Of a stretch of 64,000 nt of DNA, positions 36,252 to 45,183 are shown one piece after another. Each line of letters opens with the position of its first letter. The stretch's first letter is position 1. This stretch comes from Verrucomicrobiota bacterium (lineage in GTDB: Bacteria; Verrucomicrobiota; Verrucomicrobiia; CAIQCK01): the NCBI GenBank assembly GCA_016235595.1, contig JACRJX010000039.1:1-64000 (forward strand). Direction: 5' to 3'. The notes beneath the pieces are model-generated. The model did no database searches. It worked only from the letters and a program-made list of their open reading frames with translations, and was not told the DNA's origin. Both the position numbers and the translations under genes were made by a program.

Positions 36252-36337
36252 GCGGTCGTGGCGGAATGGCAGACGCGCTAGGCTCAGGACCTAGTGGTGG
36301 CAACACCGTGGAGGTTCAACTCCTCTCGACCGCACCA
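36252..36337 (+). tRNA. tRNA-Leu (anticodon CAG)
   Basis: An 86-base class II tRNA. The acceptor arms are GCGGTCG and CGACCGC, followed by an encoded ACCA end. The anticodon stem-loop is CTAGG-CTCAGGA-CCTAG with anticodon CAG, a variable arm follows (GTGGTGGCAACACC), and the T loop is GGTTCAACTCC. It would read CUG, a frequent Leu codon in this GC-rich window. The long ORF drawn through it (36209) is an artefact. Confidence 0.97.
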
Positions 36338-36367
36338 ATTGCAAGAAAGTTTTGGGGAGGAGAAGAT

Positions 36368-36907
36368 ATGGAAACTGAACCTAAAAAGTCAGCAACCGGC
36401 AAACGCGCCAGCGGCGGTCGTCAGACGAAGAAAACAGCCCCCGCACCGTTGCCGCCGGAAGCCTGCGCGCGTGTAAGCGCCGCCGCAGCGGCGGCAGGAG
36501 CCGCGAAACCGGCCTCAGCGCCAGTCACGACCGTTGCAGCCAAACCTTCAGTGCCCGCGCCGGTGCAACCTGCGAAACCCGCCCCGCCCACCTTGCCAAG
36601 GCCGGTGCCGCCCGCGCCTGTCATCGCGCCACCGACCGTCGTGCCCGTTGCAACGCGTAAAGTGCAACTGAGTTTCGATGCGCCGTTGGCGAAGGCTGTT
36701 AACGTTGCCGGCGACTTCAACGCATGGGAAATGACGACGTTCGCGATGCGCAAGACCGATGGCGTTTGGAAGATTACGCTGGATCTGAGACCCGGGACCT
36801 ATCAATACAAGTTCCTGGTGGACGGCGAGTGGGTGAACGACCCCAACAATGTGCGCACCACGCCCAACCAGTTTGGATCGCTTAACAACGTGTTGGAAGT
36901 AAGCTGA
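36368..36907 (+). CDS. CBM48/AMPK-type glycogen-binding domain protein
   Basis: 179 residues. The first 100 are a disordered Lys/Ala/Pro-rich segment (PAKPAPPTLPRPVPPAP). The last 80 form an early-set CBM48 domain: KVQLSFDAPLAKAVNVAGDF, NAWEMTTFAMRKTDGVWKIT, LRPGTYQYKFLVDGEWVNDP and a terminal LNNVLEVS. CBM48 domains bind alpha-glucans. GGGGAGGAGAAGAT gives a strong ribosome-binding site for ATG 36368. The GT4 transferase gene starts 26 bases downstream, so the protein may tether or stimulate that enzyme on glycogen (inference). Confidence 0.9.
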   Translation: METEPKKSATGKRASGGRQTKKTAPAPLPPEACARVSAAAAAAGAAKPASAPVTTVAAKPSVPAPVQPAKPAPPTLPRPVPPAPVIAPPTVVPVATRKVQLSFDAPLAKAVNVAGDFNAWEMTTFAMRKTDGVWKITLDLRPGTYQYKFLVDGEWVNDPNNVRTTPNQFGSLNNVLEVS

Positions 36908-36933
36908 GCCAGACCGGGAAGAGCACCAACGCT

Positions 36934-38094
36934 ATGCGCATCGCCCTTTGCGCGTGGGAGTCCTTGCACTCGATCGCGGTCGGCGGCCTCGCGGTTCACG
37001 TGACGGAGCTGGCTGCCGGCCTTGAACGCGCCGGCCACGAGGTCCACGTTTTCACCCGCCGCGGCCCCCTGCAACTCGCTTACGAGCGCATCTACGGCGT
37101 TCACTACCATCGCGTCGCGCACGCGTTGAACCGGGACTTCGTCACGGAAATCCTCGACATGAACCGCGCGATGATCAACGCGATCTGGCAAACGGAGGAT
37201 TATCTCCACACGCCGTTCGATGTCGTCCACTGCCACGACTGGCTCACCGCGCCGGCCGGCGAATGGGCCAAGAAAGGCCGGGATCGGCGGTTTGTGCTAA
37301 CGATGCACTCCACCGATTACGGCCGGAACGGGAACAATTTCTACGAAGGCCGCTGCCGTCAGATTCGCGACATGGAGTGGCGCGGTTGCTACGAGGCGGC
37401 GAAGCTCATCACCGTTTCCAGTGCGCTGCGTGACGAACTGGTATGGATCTATCAAGTGCCGCTCGAGAAGATCACGGTGATCTATAACGGTGTCAGCTAT
37501 CACCACTTCGACGGACCGTTTGATCCGGGACCGCTCAAGATGCAAATCGGCATCGGGCCGTGGGAACCGATGGTGCTCTTCAGCGGGCGCATGACCCAGC
37601 AAAAGGGGCCGGATATCCTGATGGAAACGCTGCCGGAGTTGCGCGGAGCCAACTCGAAGGCGCGTTACGTATTCATGGGCGACGGCGACTTGCGCTGGCG
37701 GTTGCAGCAACGGGCGAAGGAACTGAAGGTGGATGATATCTGCCGCTTTGTCGGACATCGCACCGGGCAGGGATTAGTGGAAATGTTCCAGGCTGCCGAT
37801 GTGGTGGCAGTGCCGAGCCGTAACGAGCCATTCGGGTTGGTGATCCTCGAAGCCTGGAGTGCCGGCAAACCGGTCGTGGCGCCGAACCACGGCGGCCCGA
37901 ACGAGTTCGTCTGGCACGGCGTCACTGGCTTGAAGACCGCGTCGCAGGTCCCGGAATTGACCGGTTCGATGGCGGAACTGCTGAGCGACTGGGATCGCGC
38001 ACGTTGGATGGGGCAAAACGGTCGCGCCGCCGTGGAGCGAGGGTTTACGTGGGACCGCATCGCCGCAGAAACGGCGAACGCCTATCGCAGTTGA
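36934..38094 (+). CDS. GT4 glycosyltransferase, glycogen/maltosyl-transferase-like
   Basis: A 386-residue GT-B enzyme. N-terminal domain: ESLHSIAVGGLAVHVTELA (nucleotide-sugar loop), FDVVHCHDWLTAPAG, FVLTMHSTDYGR and ITVSSALRDEL. C-terminal domain: IYNGVSYHHF, VLFSGRMTQQKGPDILMETLP, FMGDGDLRWRLQQRA and VPSRNEPFGLVILEAWSAGKPVVAPNHGGPNE, the E-x7-E region. The overall pattern recalls archaeal-type glycogen synthases and GlgM. Directly downstream of the CBM48 gene, which supports alpha-glucan synthesis, though other acceptors are possible. Confidence 0.9.
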   Translation: MRIALCAWESLHSIAVGGLAVHVTELAAGLERAGHEVHVFTRRGPLQLAYERIYGVHYHRVAHALNRDFVTEILDMNRAMINAIWQTEDYLHTPFDVVHCHDWLTAPAGEWAKKGRDRRFVLTMHSTDYGRNGNNFYEGRCRQIRDMEWRGCYEAAKLITVSSALRDELVWIYQVPLEKITVIYNGVSYHHFDGPFDPGPLKMQIGIGPWEPMVLFSGRMTQQKGPDILMETLPELRGANSKARYVFMGDGDLRWRLQQRAKELKVDDICRFVGHRTGQGLVEMFQAADVVAVPSRNEPFGLVILEAWSAGKPVVAPNHGGPNEFVWHGVTGLKTASQVPELTGSMAELLSDWDRARWMGQNGRAAVERGFTWDRIAAETANAYRS

Positions 38095-38237
38095 AGCGAT
38101 GCGTGCGACCCGTGTCGCAATGAGGATCGCCCTTTCAGAACAGGGGCAAAAGCGCCATCTTCCGGCCGCCAGAAGACACAAGACTTCCGCGTTCCCTTCC
38201 GCCGCCTTCAAGCGCCGGCAAAACCGTTCGTCTTTGC

Positions 38238-39824
38238 TTACAGCTTCGCCACGGTCACGCCGTAGATGTCCTTGTCAGCCTTGATCTCTGCCAGCAACGC
38301 CTCGCTGGGTTCGCTGTCGAGGTTGACAAGAGTCAATGCCGTGCCGCCGCGCTTGTCGCGGCCGAGTGTCATCTGCGCGATGTTGACCTTGTGCTTGCCC
38401 ATGATGGTGCCGATCCAGCCAACGATGCCGGGGCGGTCCTTGTTTTGCATGATGAACAGCACGCCTTTGGGCACGCTCTCCACGGGCACATCGTTGAGCC
38501 GCACGATACGCGGGTTGTTCAACGAGCCGTAGAATGTCCCGCTCACGCTCGCGCGCTGACCGCCGGTGTGCGACTCGACGGTAATCAATTCCGCATAGTC
38601 GCTCTGCGCGCTGGAGCGAGTTTCCTCGACCTTCAGGCCGATGGTGGAGGCAATGATGGGCGCGTTGACGAAGTTCACCTCACGCCCCTCGGCGCTGCGC
38701 AGGAAGCCGACCAGCACGGAGCGCGAGATGGGATTGGTGTCCATCTCCGAAACGCGGCCGGAGTAGTGAACCACCAGCTTCTCGCAGCGGCGCGGGCCTG
38801 TCTGCGCGAGCAAACGGCCGAGTTTCTCGGCGAAATCAATATAGGGCTTCAGCGTCGCCAGCGTCTTGGCGTCGAGGCTCGGCATGTTCACCGCGTTGCG
38901 GATGCCGCCGCCACCCAGCACTTCGGCGATGGCCTGCCCGATCTCGATGCCGACGCTCTCCTGCGCCTCGCTGGTGCTTGCCCCGAGGTGCGGCGTGACG
39001 ATGATGTTCGGCAGTTTCAACAACGGCGAGTCCGCAGGCAGCGGCTCGGTTTCATACACATCGAGCGCGGCGCCGGCAACTTTGCCCGCCTTGATGGCCT
39101 CGATGAGGTCGGCTTCGTTGACGAGACCACCGCGGGCGCAGTTGACGATGCGCACGCCCTTCTTCATCTTCTCGAACGCAGCCTTGTTGACGATGCCGCG
39201 GGTCTGGTCGGTCAGCGGCGTGTGGACGGTAATGAAATCGGCTTGCGTGAAAATCTCGTCCAGTTCCACCATCTCGACCTGCAACGCCTTGGCTCGGCTG
39301 ATCGTCAGGTAAGGATCATAGGCCAGCACGCGCATCCCAAACGCCACCGCGCGCCGCGCTACCTCGCCGCCGATGCGGCCGGTGCCAATGATGCCGAGGG
39401 TCTTGTTGTAAAGCTCCACACCCTGGAACGACTTGCGGTCCCACTTGCCGCCCTTGAGCGTGGCGCACGCCTGCGGGATATTCCGCGACACCGCCATCAT
39501 CATCGAGATCGTATGTTCGGCGGTGGAAATGGTGTTGCCGCCGGGCGTGTTCATGACGATCACGCCGCGCTCGGTGGCTGCCTCCACGTCCACGTTGTCC
39601 ACGCCGACGCCTGCGCGGCCGACGACGCGGAGTTTCTTGGCCGCAGCGAGCACCTCGCGGGTGATCTTGGTCTCACTGCGGACCGCGATCGCCTCGACAT
39701 CGGCGACGGCGGCAAGCAGATCGGCGCCTTTCAGGCCGTGACGCTCTTCAACAGTCAACCCGGGCGTCTGCCGGAGCACCTCAACGCCGCGTTTGGCAAT
39801 AGGATCACAAACAAGAACTTTCAT
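38238..39824 (-). CDS. serA: D-3-phosphoglycerate dehydrogenase
   Basis: First step of serine synthesis: oxidises 3-phosphoglycerate to phosphohydroxypyruvate with NAD. The 528-residue long-form protein has VRSETKIT, VGRAGVGVDNVDVEAAT, NTPGGNTISTAEH, TLGIIGTGRIGGEVARR (NAD loop), NCARGGLVNEADL (Arg), DVYETEPLP (Glu) and VTPHLGASTSEAQ (His). An allosteric substrate-binding domain (about 320-450) and a C-terminal ACT domain (FIMQNKDRPGIVGWIGTIMG) that may bind serine follow. Start at 39824 (MKVLVCDPIAK) rather than 39866. Confidence 0.96.
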   Translation of the reverse strand: MKVLVCDPIAKRGVEVLRQTPGLTVEERHGLKGADLLAAVADVEAIAVRSETKITREVLAAAKKLRVVGRAGVGVDNVDVEAATERGVIVMNTPGGNTISTAEHTISMMMAVSRNIPQACATLKGGKWDRKSFQGVELYNKTLGIIGTGRIGGEVARRAVAFGMRVLAYDPYLTISRAKALQVEMVELDEIFTQADFITVHTPLTDQTRGIVNKAAFEKMKKGVRIVNCARGGLVNEADLIEAIKAGKVAGAALDVYETEPLPADSPLLKLPNIIVTPHLGASTSEAQESVGIEIGQAIAEVLGGGGIRNAVNMPSLDAKTLATLKPYIDFAEKLGRLLAQTGPRRCEKLVVHYSGRVSEMDTNPISRSVLVGFLRSAEGREVNFVNAPIIASTIGLKVEETRSSAQSDYAELITVESHTGGQRASVSGTFYGSLNNPRIVRLNDVPVESVPKGVLFIMQNKDRPGIVGWIGTIMGKHKVNIAQMTLGRDKRGGTALTLVNLDSEPSEALLAEIKADKDIYGVTVAKL

Positions 39825-39998
39825 GATGCGCCGCAGTCTAGGGTTCTGCGGCCAAAGTTCAACCACGTTTTGCAGGTTCGAGGTTCAAATGGGCGCAAAT
39901 GTGAAAACCATCCCGGGCATCATCTGCCAGAGCGCCCCCTTCCCTTCTCCGATCTGTCCGCGCCTTTCCACCCCCCCGGACCGGGGTAACGCATGTCG

Positions 39999-40370
39999 TT
40001 ACGAGCGCAGAATCCGCCTCGCCTCTTCCATGTTCTTGCACGTCATGATGTGAACACCGTGGTGATAATTATAGTGGAACAAGGACATGATGTTGAACCC
40101 GACATCCTTGTAGGGATCGGGAATGATCCTTGTGACCGTATCCACACCGCGCCGATGGAAAAGCTCCATGATCCGGTCAATGTGAATCGCGCACTCATGA
40201 TCCATGGATTCCAAACGGCTCAAATCCGTCAGGACCCGGCCTCGCGGCTCTATCCCGTCCAAACGCTTCTGAACTTCTTCGCAACATCGCCTCGTTTCTT
40301 CCAAATCAACGTGCCCCGCCCAGCTGATCGTAAGCAGATGGGCCGTTGGGTCTATCTCAACGCGGTGCAT
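39999..40370 (-). CDS. SpoIIAA/STAS-like protein
   Basis: A 123-residue soluble alpha/beta protein resembling the SpoIIAA-like (STAS-fold) family: MHRVEIDPTAHLLTISWAGHVDLEE, GRVLTDLSRLESMD, FHRRGVDTVTRIIPDPYKDVGF, MTCKNMEEARRIL. No clear phospho-Ser typical of anti-anti-sigma factors was identified. Function unknown. Divergent from the thioesterase gene across a 181-base gap in which I see nothing clear. Confidence 0.6.
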   Translation of the reverse strand: MHRVEIDPTAHLLTISWAGHVDLEETRRCCEEVQKRLDGIEPRGRVLTDLSRLESMDHECAIHIDRIMELFHRRGVDTVTRIIPDPYKDVGFNIMSLFHYNYHHGVHIMTCKNMEEARRILRS

Positions 40371-40551
40371 GTATGTATTTTCTCCGTGCTTAAATCATTA
40401 ACGCAAAATCCGTCTCGGTTATTGGGGGGATTAGACGGGCGAGCCTGCTGAACATTCATCGCCGCTGAATTTTGTAGGAACTGGCGGTGAAGCCGCGGTT
40501 TGGCTTAACGAATGCGCCGGTTTATCGTATTCTTCGGGACTTCAGGAACAG

Positions 40552-40992
40552 ATGCTTATGGATTCAACAGCGAATGGAATTTACCGGCACGAGTTTACGG
40601 TGCTGCCAGCCTCGGTGGACGAGAACGGGCATGTGAACAACGTGGAATACGTGAAGTGGATGCAGGACGTGGCTGTGATGCACTCAGACAGCGTCGGCTG
40701 CACCGCTGCGACCAAGGAAGCCGGCGCAACATGGGTGGCCCGTTCTCACCGTATTGAATACCTGCGCCCCGCTTTTGCCGGTGATCGGGTCGTGGCTCTG
40801 ACGTGGGTGTGCAACTTCAGGAAGGTCCGCTCGTCGAGACGATACAAGTTTTTCAGATCGATTGATGACACCGTGCTCGCGGAGGGCGAAACTGACTGGG
40901 TCTTCGTGGACACCAAAACGGGACGGCCACGTTCCGTTCCCGAGAGCGTATCCTCCCTGTTTGAGTTGATATCCGAGGACCGGGAACCGTAG
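40552..40992 (+). CDS. Hot-dog acyl-CoA thioesterase (YbgC/FadM-like)
   Basis: 146 residues of the 4-hydroxybenzoyl-CoA thioesterase-like family: DENGHVNNVEYVKWMQDVAVMH (family form D.dGHVNNv.Yl.w), SHRIEYLRPAFAGDRVVALTWV, RRYKFFRSIDDTVLAEGETDWVFVD. It should hydrolyse an acyl-CoA or acyl-ACP thioester; chain length is unknown. AGGA lies upstream of both ATG 40552 and ATG 40558. Convergent with the sulfatase gene, 11 bases apart. Confidence 0.9.
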   Translation: MLMDSTANGIYRHEFTVLPASVDENGHVNNVEYVKWMQDVAVMHSDSVGCTAATKEAGATWVARSHRIEYLRPAFAGDRVVALTWVCNFRKVRSSRRYKFFRSIDDTVLAEGETDWVFVDTKTGRPRSVPESVSSLFELISEDREP

Positions 40993-41003
40993 AAGTCTCC
41001 CGG

Positions 41004-42467
41004 TCAGGATTCCGCCACCGCTTGGTCGAGTTCCGCAGTTGGCTTCGCCTGACGTTTGCCGCCGCCCTTGCCCTTGCGCGGCGGCGGGGCTTTGTCTTTT
41101 TCGGCGTCGGCATTCGGGTTGACTGCTGGCAACTGTGCGCCAACAGACTCGCGCCACGCTTGGAGCTTCTTGCGAAGCTCGGCGGCCTTCTCCGGCATCT
41201 TCGAGGCGAGATCGTGCTGCTCGCCGATGTCGTCCTTGAGGTTGTAAAGCTCCACGTGGTTGTCCTCGAAGAACTCGATCAACCGCCAGTCACCCGCACG
41301 CACGGCGCTGTAAGGGGTGGCGCTGCCGGGATGATAGTGCGGGTAGTGCCAGTAGATCGCGTCGCGTTTCAGCAGCCCGCTGCCCCTGAGCAACGGCGCC
41401 AGGCTCTCGCCGTCCACGGCGGGCGACGCATCTGCGCCAGCCATGGCGGCCATCGTTGGGAAATGGTCCACGCTGATGACGGGCGTGGCGCAGACGCTGC
41501 CGGGTTGGGTCACGCCGGGCCATTTCACGATGAGCGGCACGCGCACGCCGCCCTCGTAGGCGGAGCCTTTGCCCCAGCGCAGGGGGGAGTTGTCGGTCGG
41601 GCCTTTGTTCCAGACGCCGTTGCGCACCGTGCCGTAGAGGCCGCCGTTGTCGCTGGTGAAAAAGATGACGGTGTTCTGGTCGAGCTTCAGTTCGGCGAGT
41701 TTGGCCATCACGCGGCCCACGCTATCGTCCACGCTCTCAACCAGCGCGGCATAGACAGGGTTGTTCTGCTTGAGGCCGGCGGCGTCCTTCTTCTTGTATT
41801 TCTCGATGACCTCCGGCTTGCCACCGATGGGCGTGTGAACAGCGTAGTGCGCCAGATAGATGAAGAACGGCCGATTCTTGTTCGACTCGATGAATTTCAA
41901 CGTCTCGTCGGTGAGCCGGTCGGAGAGCATTTGGCCGGGATGCTCGTCCTTGATCGCCGGCACGCCGTAGGGCGGAAAATAACTGCGCGGCGCGCCCACG
42001 GCGCAACCACCGAAGTTGAAATCGAAGCCCTGTTTGTCAGGGAAGAACTCCTCATCGCCGAGGTGCCATTTGCCAATGCATGCGGTGGTGTAACCCCGGG
42101 CCTTGAGTTGCTCGGCAATGGTCTTTTCCTCCAGCGGCAGGTGCTTCTGCCAGTCGGGAATACGCAATTTGGCAAACGGCCGCTCGTGGCCGGCAATCCA
42201 ATCGGTAATGTGGAGCCGAGCTGGATACTTGCCGGTCATGACCGCCGCGCGCGTCGGCGAACAGACGGTGCAGGCCGCGTAGGCATCGGTAAACTTCATG
42301 CCCTGCGCACAGAGCCGGTCAATGTTTGGCGTCTCGTAGAACTTGCTGCCGAAACAACCAAGGTCCGTCCAGCCCATGTCATCAATCAGGACGAAGATGA
42401 TGTTGGGGGCGGCGTTACAAGCCAGCGCCACCAGCCACACATAAACAGCGAACAACAGTTTTTTCAT
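41004..42467 (-). CDS. Exported arylsulfatase-type sulfatase
   Basis: 487 residues with signal peptide (MKKLLFAVYVWLVALACNA). The alkaline-phosphatase-fold sulfatase core has IIFVLIDDMGWTDLGCFGS (Ca ligands), CSPTRAAVMTGKYPARL (C-x-P-x-R; the Cys is converted to formylglycine), GKWHLGDEEF, FFTSDNGG and RVPLIVKWPG. The C-terminus is a disordered Lys/Pro tail (KDKAPPPRKGKGGGKRQ). It would remove sulfate esters from glycans in the periplasm or outside. It is last in a minus-strand set with DUF1080 and two acetylesterases. A dedicated maturase (anSME) is not visible nearby. Confidence 0.93.
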   Translation of the reverse strand: MKKLLFAVYVWLVALACNAAPNIIFVLIDDMGWTDLGCFGSKFYETPNIDRLCAQGMKFTDAYAACTVCSPTRAAVMTGKYPARLHITDWIAGHERPFAKLRIPDWQKHLPLEEKTIAEQLKARGYTTACIGKWHLGDEEFFPDKQGFDFNFGGCAVGAPRSYFPPYGVPAIKDEHPGQMLSDRLTDETLKFIESNKNRPFFIYLAHYAVHTPIGGKPEVIEKYKKKDAAGLKQNNPVYAALVESVDDSVGRVMAKLAELKLDQNTVIFFTSDNGGLYGTVRNGVWNKGPTDNSPLRWGKGSAYEGGVRVPLIVKWPGVTQPGSVCATPVISVDHFPTMAAMAGADASPAVDGESLAPLLRGSGLLKRDAIYWHYPHYHPGSATPYSAVRAGDWRLIEFFEDNHVELYNLKDDIGEQHDLASKMPEKAAELRKKLQAWRESVGAQLPAVNPNADAEKDKAPPPRKGKGGGKRQAKPTAELDQAVAES

Positions 42468-42544
42468 GGCACGTCCCACGTGAAACGCAGCCGGACAGCC
42501 CGGTTATCTCAGCCCGTCACGTTTCACACTTCATGTCCCCGGTA

Positions 42545-43252
42545 CTATTCCACCTTTTCGCCTGCTTTCAATTCACGGATGCGGACGTTCTTCCAGCGCA
42601 CCTCAAACGGGCCGGTGCCTTTCTTGATGCCGTGAACCTGCAGGCCGATGAACCCGCTCGCGTCGGTCTTGTCGCAAAAATCAGCCGCCGCGACGCCGTT
42701 GACCCATGAGCGGATGTGATCGCCCTGCGCGACGATGCGATAGTGGTTCCACTCGTTGTCCTTGAACGCCTTCTGCGCCTCGGGCTTCTTGCTGAAGTCG
42801 TCGAGCCACTTCGCCCGGCGCGCCTCGTCCCAGAAATTACCGGCGTTCCCGCCGGTATGCATGATCTCGCACTGGTAGCCGTACACGGTGCCGGCTTTGC
42901 GGACGCGCTTCGGGTTCGCCGGGTCGGTCCAGTCCTTCTCGTGAACGTGGCTGCGAATCTGGCAGCCCGAGTTCAACTCGACGGCGCACTTCACCTCGAA
43001 CTCCAGCACGAAGTCCGCGTAATCGCGCGTGGTGCAGAGGAACGTGTTCGGGCTGCCCTCGACGGTCTTGCCGACGATGCAGCCGTCCTCAACGCGATAC
43101 TCCGCTGTGCCACCCTTGGTGGCCCAGCCGTCGAGCGTTTTACCGTCAAAGATCGGTTTCAAGGCTGTGCCGCCTTCTTTGGCGTTCTGCGTTGCGCAGC
43201 CAATCGGCAGCAGTGCAAGAACGGCGGTGAGGGTGATGAGTCGTGTTTTCAT
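42545..43252 (-). CDS. DUF1080 (3-keto-disaccharide hydrolase domain) lipoprotein
   Basis: 235 residues with a lipoprotein signal (LLPIGC). The concanavalin-like DUF1080 domain shows LKPIFDGKTLDGWATKGGTAEYRVEDGCIVGKT, FVLEFEVKCAVELNSGCQIRS, WDEARRAKWLDDF, EWNHYRIVAQGDHIRSWVNGVAAADF and GFIGLQVHGI followed by VRWKNVRIREL. Family members bind or cleave 3-keto-glycosides. It lies between the sulfatase gene (77 bases downstream) and the acetylesterase gene (39 bases upstream). Confidence 0.92.
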   Translation of the reverse strand: MKTRLITLTAVLALLPIGCATQNAKEGGTALKPIFDGKTLDGWATKGGTAEYRVEDGCIVGKTVEGSPNTFLCTTRDYADFVLEFEVKCAVELNSGCQIRSHVHEKDWTDPANPKRVRKAGTVYGYQCEIMHTGGNAGNFWDEARRAKWLDDFSKKPEAQKAFKDNEWNHYRIVAQGDHIRSWVNGVAAADFCDKTDASGFIGLQVHGIKKGTGPFEVRWKNVRIRELKAGEKVE

Positions 43253-43291
43253 GATGGTTTGCCTGTTGGTTTTGAGTTGTGGCTTGGGAAC

Positions 43292-44869
43292 TTACTTGCG
43301 TTTCGGCTGCGCCGGCTGTTCTTCCACCGGCCAGTGGTCGGTGCGGAACGGTGACGCGGGCAGGCCGGCTCCGTTGAAAAGGTTGCAGTCGGGATTATCC
43401 AGCCACGCGTAACGCGCCGCGACTGGCTTCGGCACGTCGGGGCTCGACACGATCACCTTGTCGCCCTCGATGCGCGCGGTGGCGGGTTTCCACTGCTTGT
43501 CAGCGCCCGCGATCACGAAGCATTTCAGCGCGCCGCCTTTGGCAACGAGGCCGCCGTTGGTATGCGTGAACGACAGCACGATCTCGCTGCCGCGAATCTT
43601 GTGCCCGGCCGGAAGCGGGCCGGAGACGGCGGAAACTTTCTCGCCGTAGACCGTGCCGAGTGCCCAGAGGGCGAGCCGCTTGCCGACATCCTGTTTGTTC
43701 TTCGGATGAATGTCCTGCGGGTCGCCGATGTCAATGATGATGGCCATGCCGGTCTTCGGCACCGAGAGCGATTTGAGCATGGACTCGCGCACGAGCATCC
43801 AGCCGTCGCCAGGCCGGTTGAAGTTCGGCAACTGCGCCCACGCGAACGGGAATTCATAACCCCAGCGCGTGCGCCAATCCTTGATGAGCAGCGGGAGCTG
43901 TTTCGCGTAGAGCAAGCCGCCGACGGGGTTGGCGTTGTGCTCGCCCTGATACCAAATCGCCCCGCGAATGCCGTAGGGCAGAATGGGTGCGATCATGCCG
44001 TTGTAAAGGTTGGCGGGATGGTTCTGGCTGAGGCGCGGCTGGACCGGTTTCTGCGGCGCGCGCGGCGGTTTCTCGCCAGCGGCGCGAGCTTTCTTGGTTT
44101 TCTCCTTCCAAGCAGCGAGTTGCTTCTCGTAGACGGCCATGGCCTTCTCCGGCACATACGCCGCGTCGTTCCTGGCCCAATTCTCGAACGCCGCCTTCAA
44201 TTCCGGCACCTTCATCTGCACGTCCTCGCTGGTCCACGCGGCGATGTCGGTGCCGCCGTAGGAGGAATTGATGAGGCCAACGGGCACGCCGAGCTTCTGG
44301 TGCAGTTCGCGGCCAAAGAAATACGCCGCCGCGGAAAACGGCCCGACATTCTCCGGCGTGGTCAATTTCCACGAGCCTTTGCAGTCGCTCTGTGGCGTGC
44401 GTTGTGGATTGCGATCCACGGTGAACATGCGGACCTGCGGGAAATTCGCCGCGGCCTTCTCCTGCTCGAAGTTGTTCGACGACTGCACCGTCATCGCCAT
44501 GTTGGACTGGCCCGAGCCGAGCCAGACCTCGCCGACAAGGATGTCCGTGACGCGTAATTCGTGATTCGTGGCTTGTGAGCGGACGGTGAGAGTCCGCGCC
44601 TCGGTGCTGGCGGGCATGGGGTCGAGTTTCACCATCCATTTGCCTTTCGCGTCAGCCTTGGCCGTCTTCTTCTGGCCGGCAAACTCCACCGCCACCTCCT
44701 CGCCCGGTTCCGCCCAGCCCCAGACGGCCACGCTGGCGTCGCGCTGGAACACAAGGTGGTCGGAAAAGATCGCCGGCAACCGCACGTCAGCGTGGAGCGC
44801 AGGCACGAGCAGTGCGGCGGCAAGCAGGGAAATGGCGAGAGTCAGTTCAGGTCGGCGGATACGCTTCAT
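43292..44869 (-). CDS. Sialate O-acetylesterase family protein, copy 1
   Basis: 525 residues with signal peptide (LAISLLAAALLVPALHA). Beta-sandwich start RLPAIFSDHLVFQRD and VWGWAEPGEEV, then an SGNH-hydrolase domain with GSGQSNMAMTV (nucleophile Ser), NSSYGGTDIAAW, GAIWYQGEHNA and DIGDPQDIHPKNKQDVGKRLA (Asp/His). It removes O-acetyl groups from sialic acid or other glycans in the periplasm. Start at MKRIRRPE (44869); the track's 28 extra residues belong to the conserved leader. A tandem paralog lies upstream. Confidence 0.93.
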   Translation of the reverse strand: MKRIRRPELTLAISLLAAALLVPALHADVRLPAIFSDHLVFQRDASVAVWGWAEPGEEVAVEFAGQKKTAKADAKGKWMVKLDPMPASTEARTLTVRSQATNHELRVTDILVGEVWLGSGQSNMAMTVQSSNNFEQEKAAANFPQVRMFTVDRNPQRTPQSDCKGSWKLTTPENVGPFSAAAYFFGRELHQKLGVPVGLINSSYGGTDIAAWTSEDVQMKVPELKAAFENWARNDAAYVPEKAMAVYEKQLAAWKEKTKKARAAGEKPPRAPQKPVQPRLSQNHPANLYNGMIAPILPYGIRGAIWYQGEHNANPVGGLLYAKQLPLLIKDWRTRWGYEFPFAWAQLPNFNRPGDGWMLVRESMLKSLSVPKTGMAIIIDIGDPQDIHPKNKQDVGKRLALWALGTVYGEKVSAVSGPLPAGHKIRGSEIVLSFTHTNGGLVAKGGALKCFVIAGADKQWKPATARIEGDKVIVSSPDVPKPVAARYAWLDNPDCNLFNGAGLPASPFRTDHWPVEEQPAQPKRK

Positions 44870-45183
44870 TGTTTCAGTTCCTTGTTCTTGATCTGGTTTC
44901 ACTTTCAAACACCAGAGCCCGCGAATCGTCTCTCTGCTCCTGCCGGAAATCAAGTCTGGTGCGCGAAAGCTGCAACAAAGCTGAACTTCGCGAGGGCGTT
45001 GGCTGTCAATCGCTTGCCGGGCTTTCTGAATGTGGGAGGGGCCTTAGCGCCCCGATCCGCGAGGCCGACAAACCAAGACAGTCGGGGCACTAAGGCCCCT
45101 CCCACATTCAAAACACGCCTCTCAGTGTCCGCCGCTTCGAACCGCACCCGCGCGTGGCGGATCGCTGGATGTGCGCGACCCGC
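44870..45183. other. 314-base intergenic region: conserved leader plus palindromic element
   Basis: Bases 44870-44958 form an 89-base leader that aligns without gaps to 46810-46898 in front of the paralogous esterase gene (about 80% identical by hand count). The rest holds the inverted repeat of 45027-45110. I see no gene here. Confidence 0.8.
45027..45110. repeat. Interspersed palindromic element, copy A
   Basis: TGAATGTGGGAGGGGCCTTA... (45027-45056) and its inverted counterpart ...CCCCTCCCACATTCA (45081-45110) match at 28 of 30 positions around a 24-base centre. The same arms recur at 52637-52744. No T-run follows. Confidence 0.92.

Noticed and set aside
36209-36367. N-terminal extension of the CBM48 ORF
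   Set aside because: It reads through the tRNA-Leu gene; a strong ribosome-binding site marks ATG 36368.
45027-45110. Palindromic element as a rho-independent terminator
   Set aside because: Long centre and no T-run on either side; its recurrence at a second site points to a repeat family.
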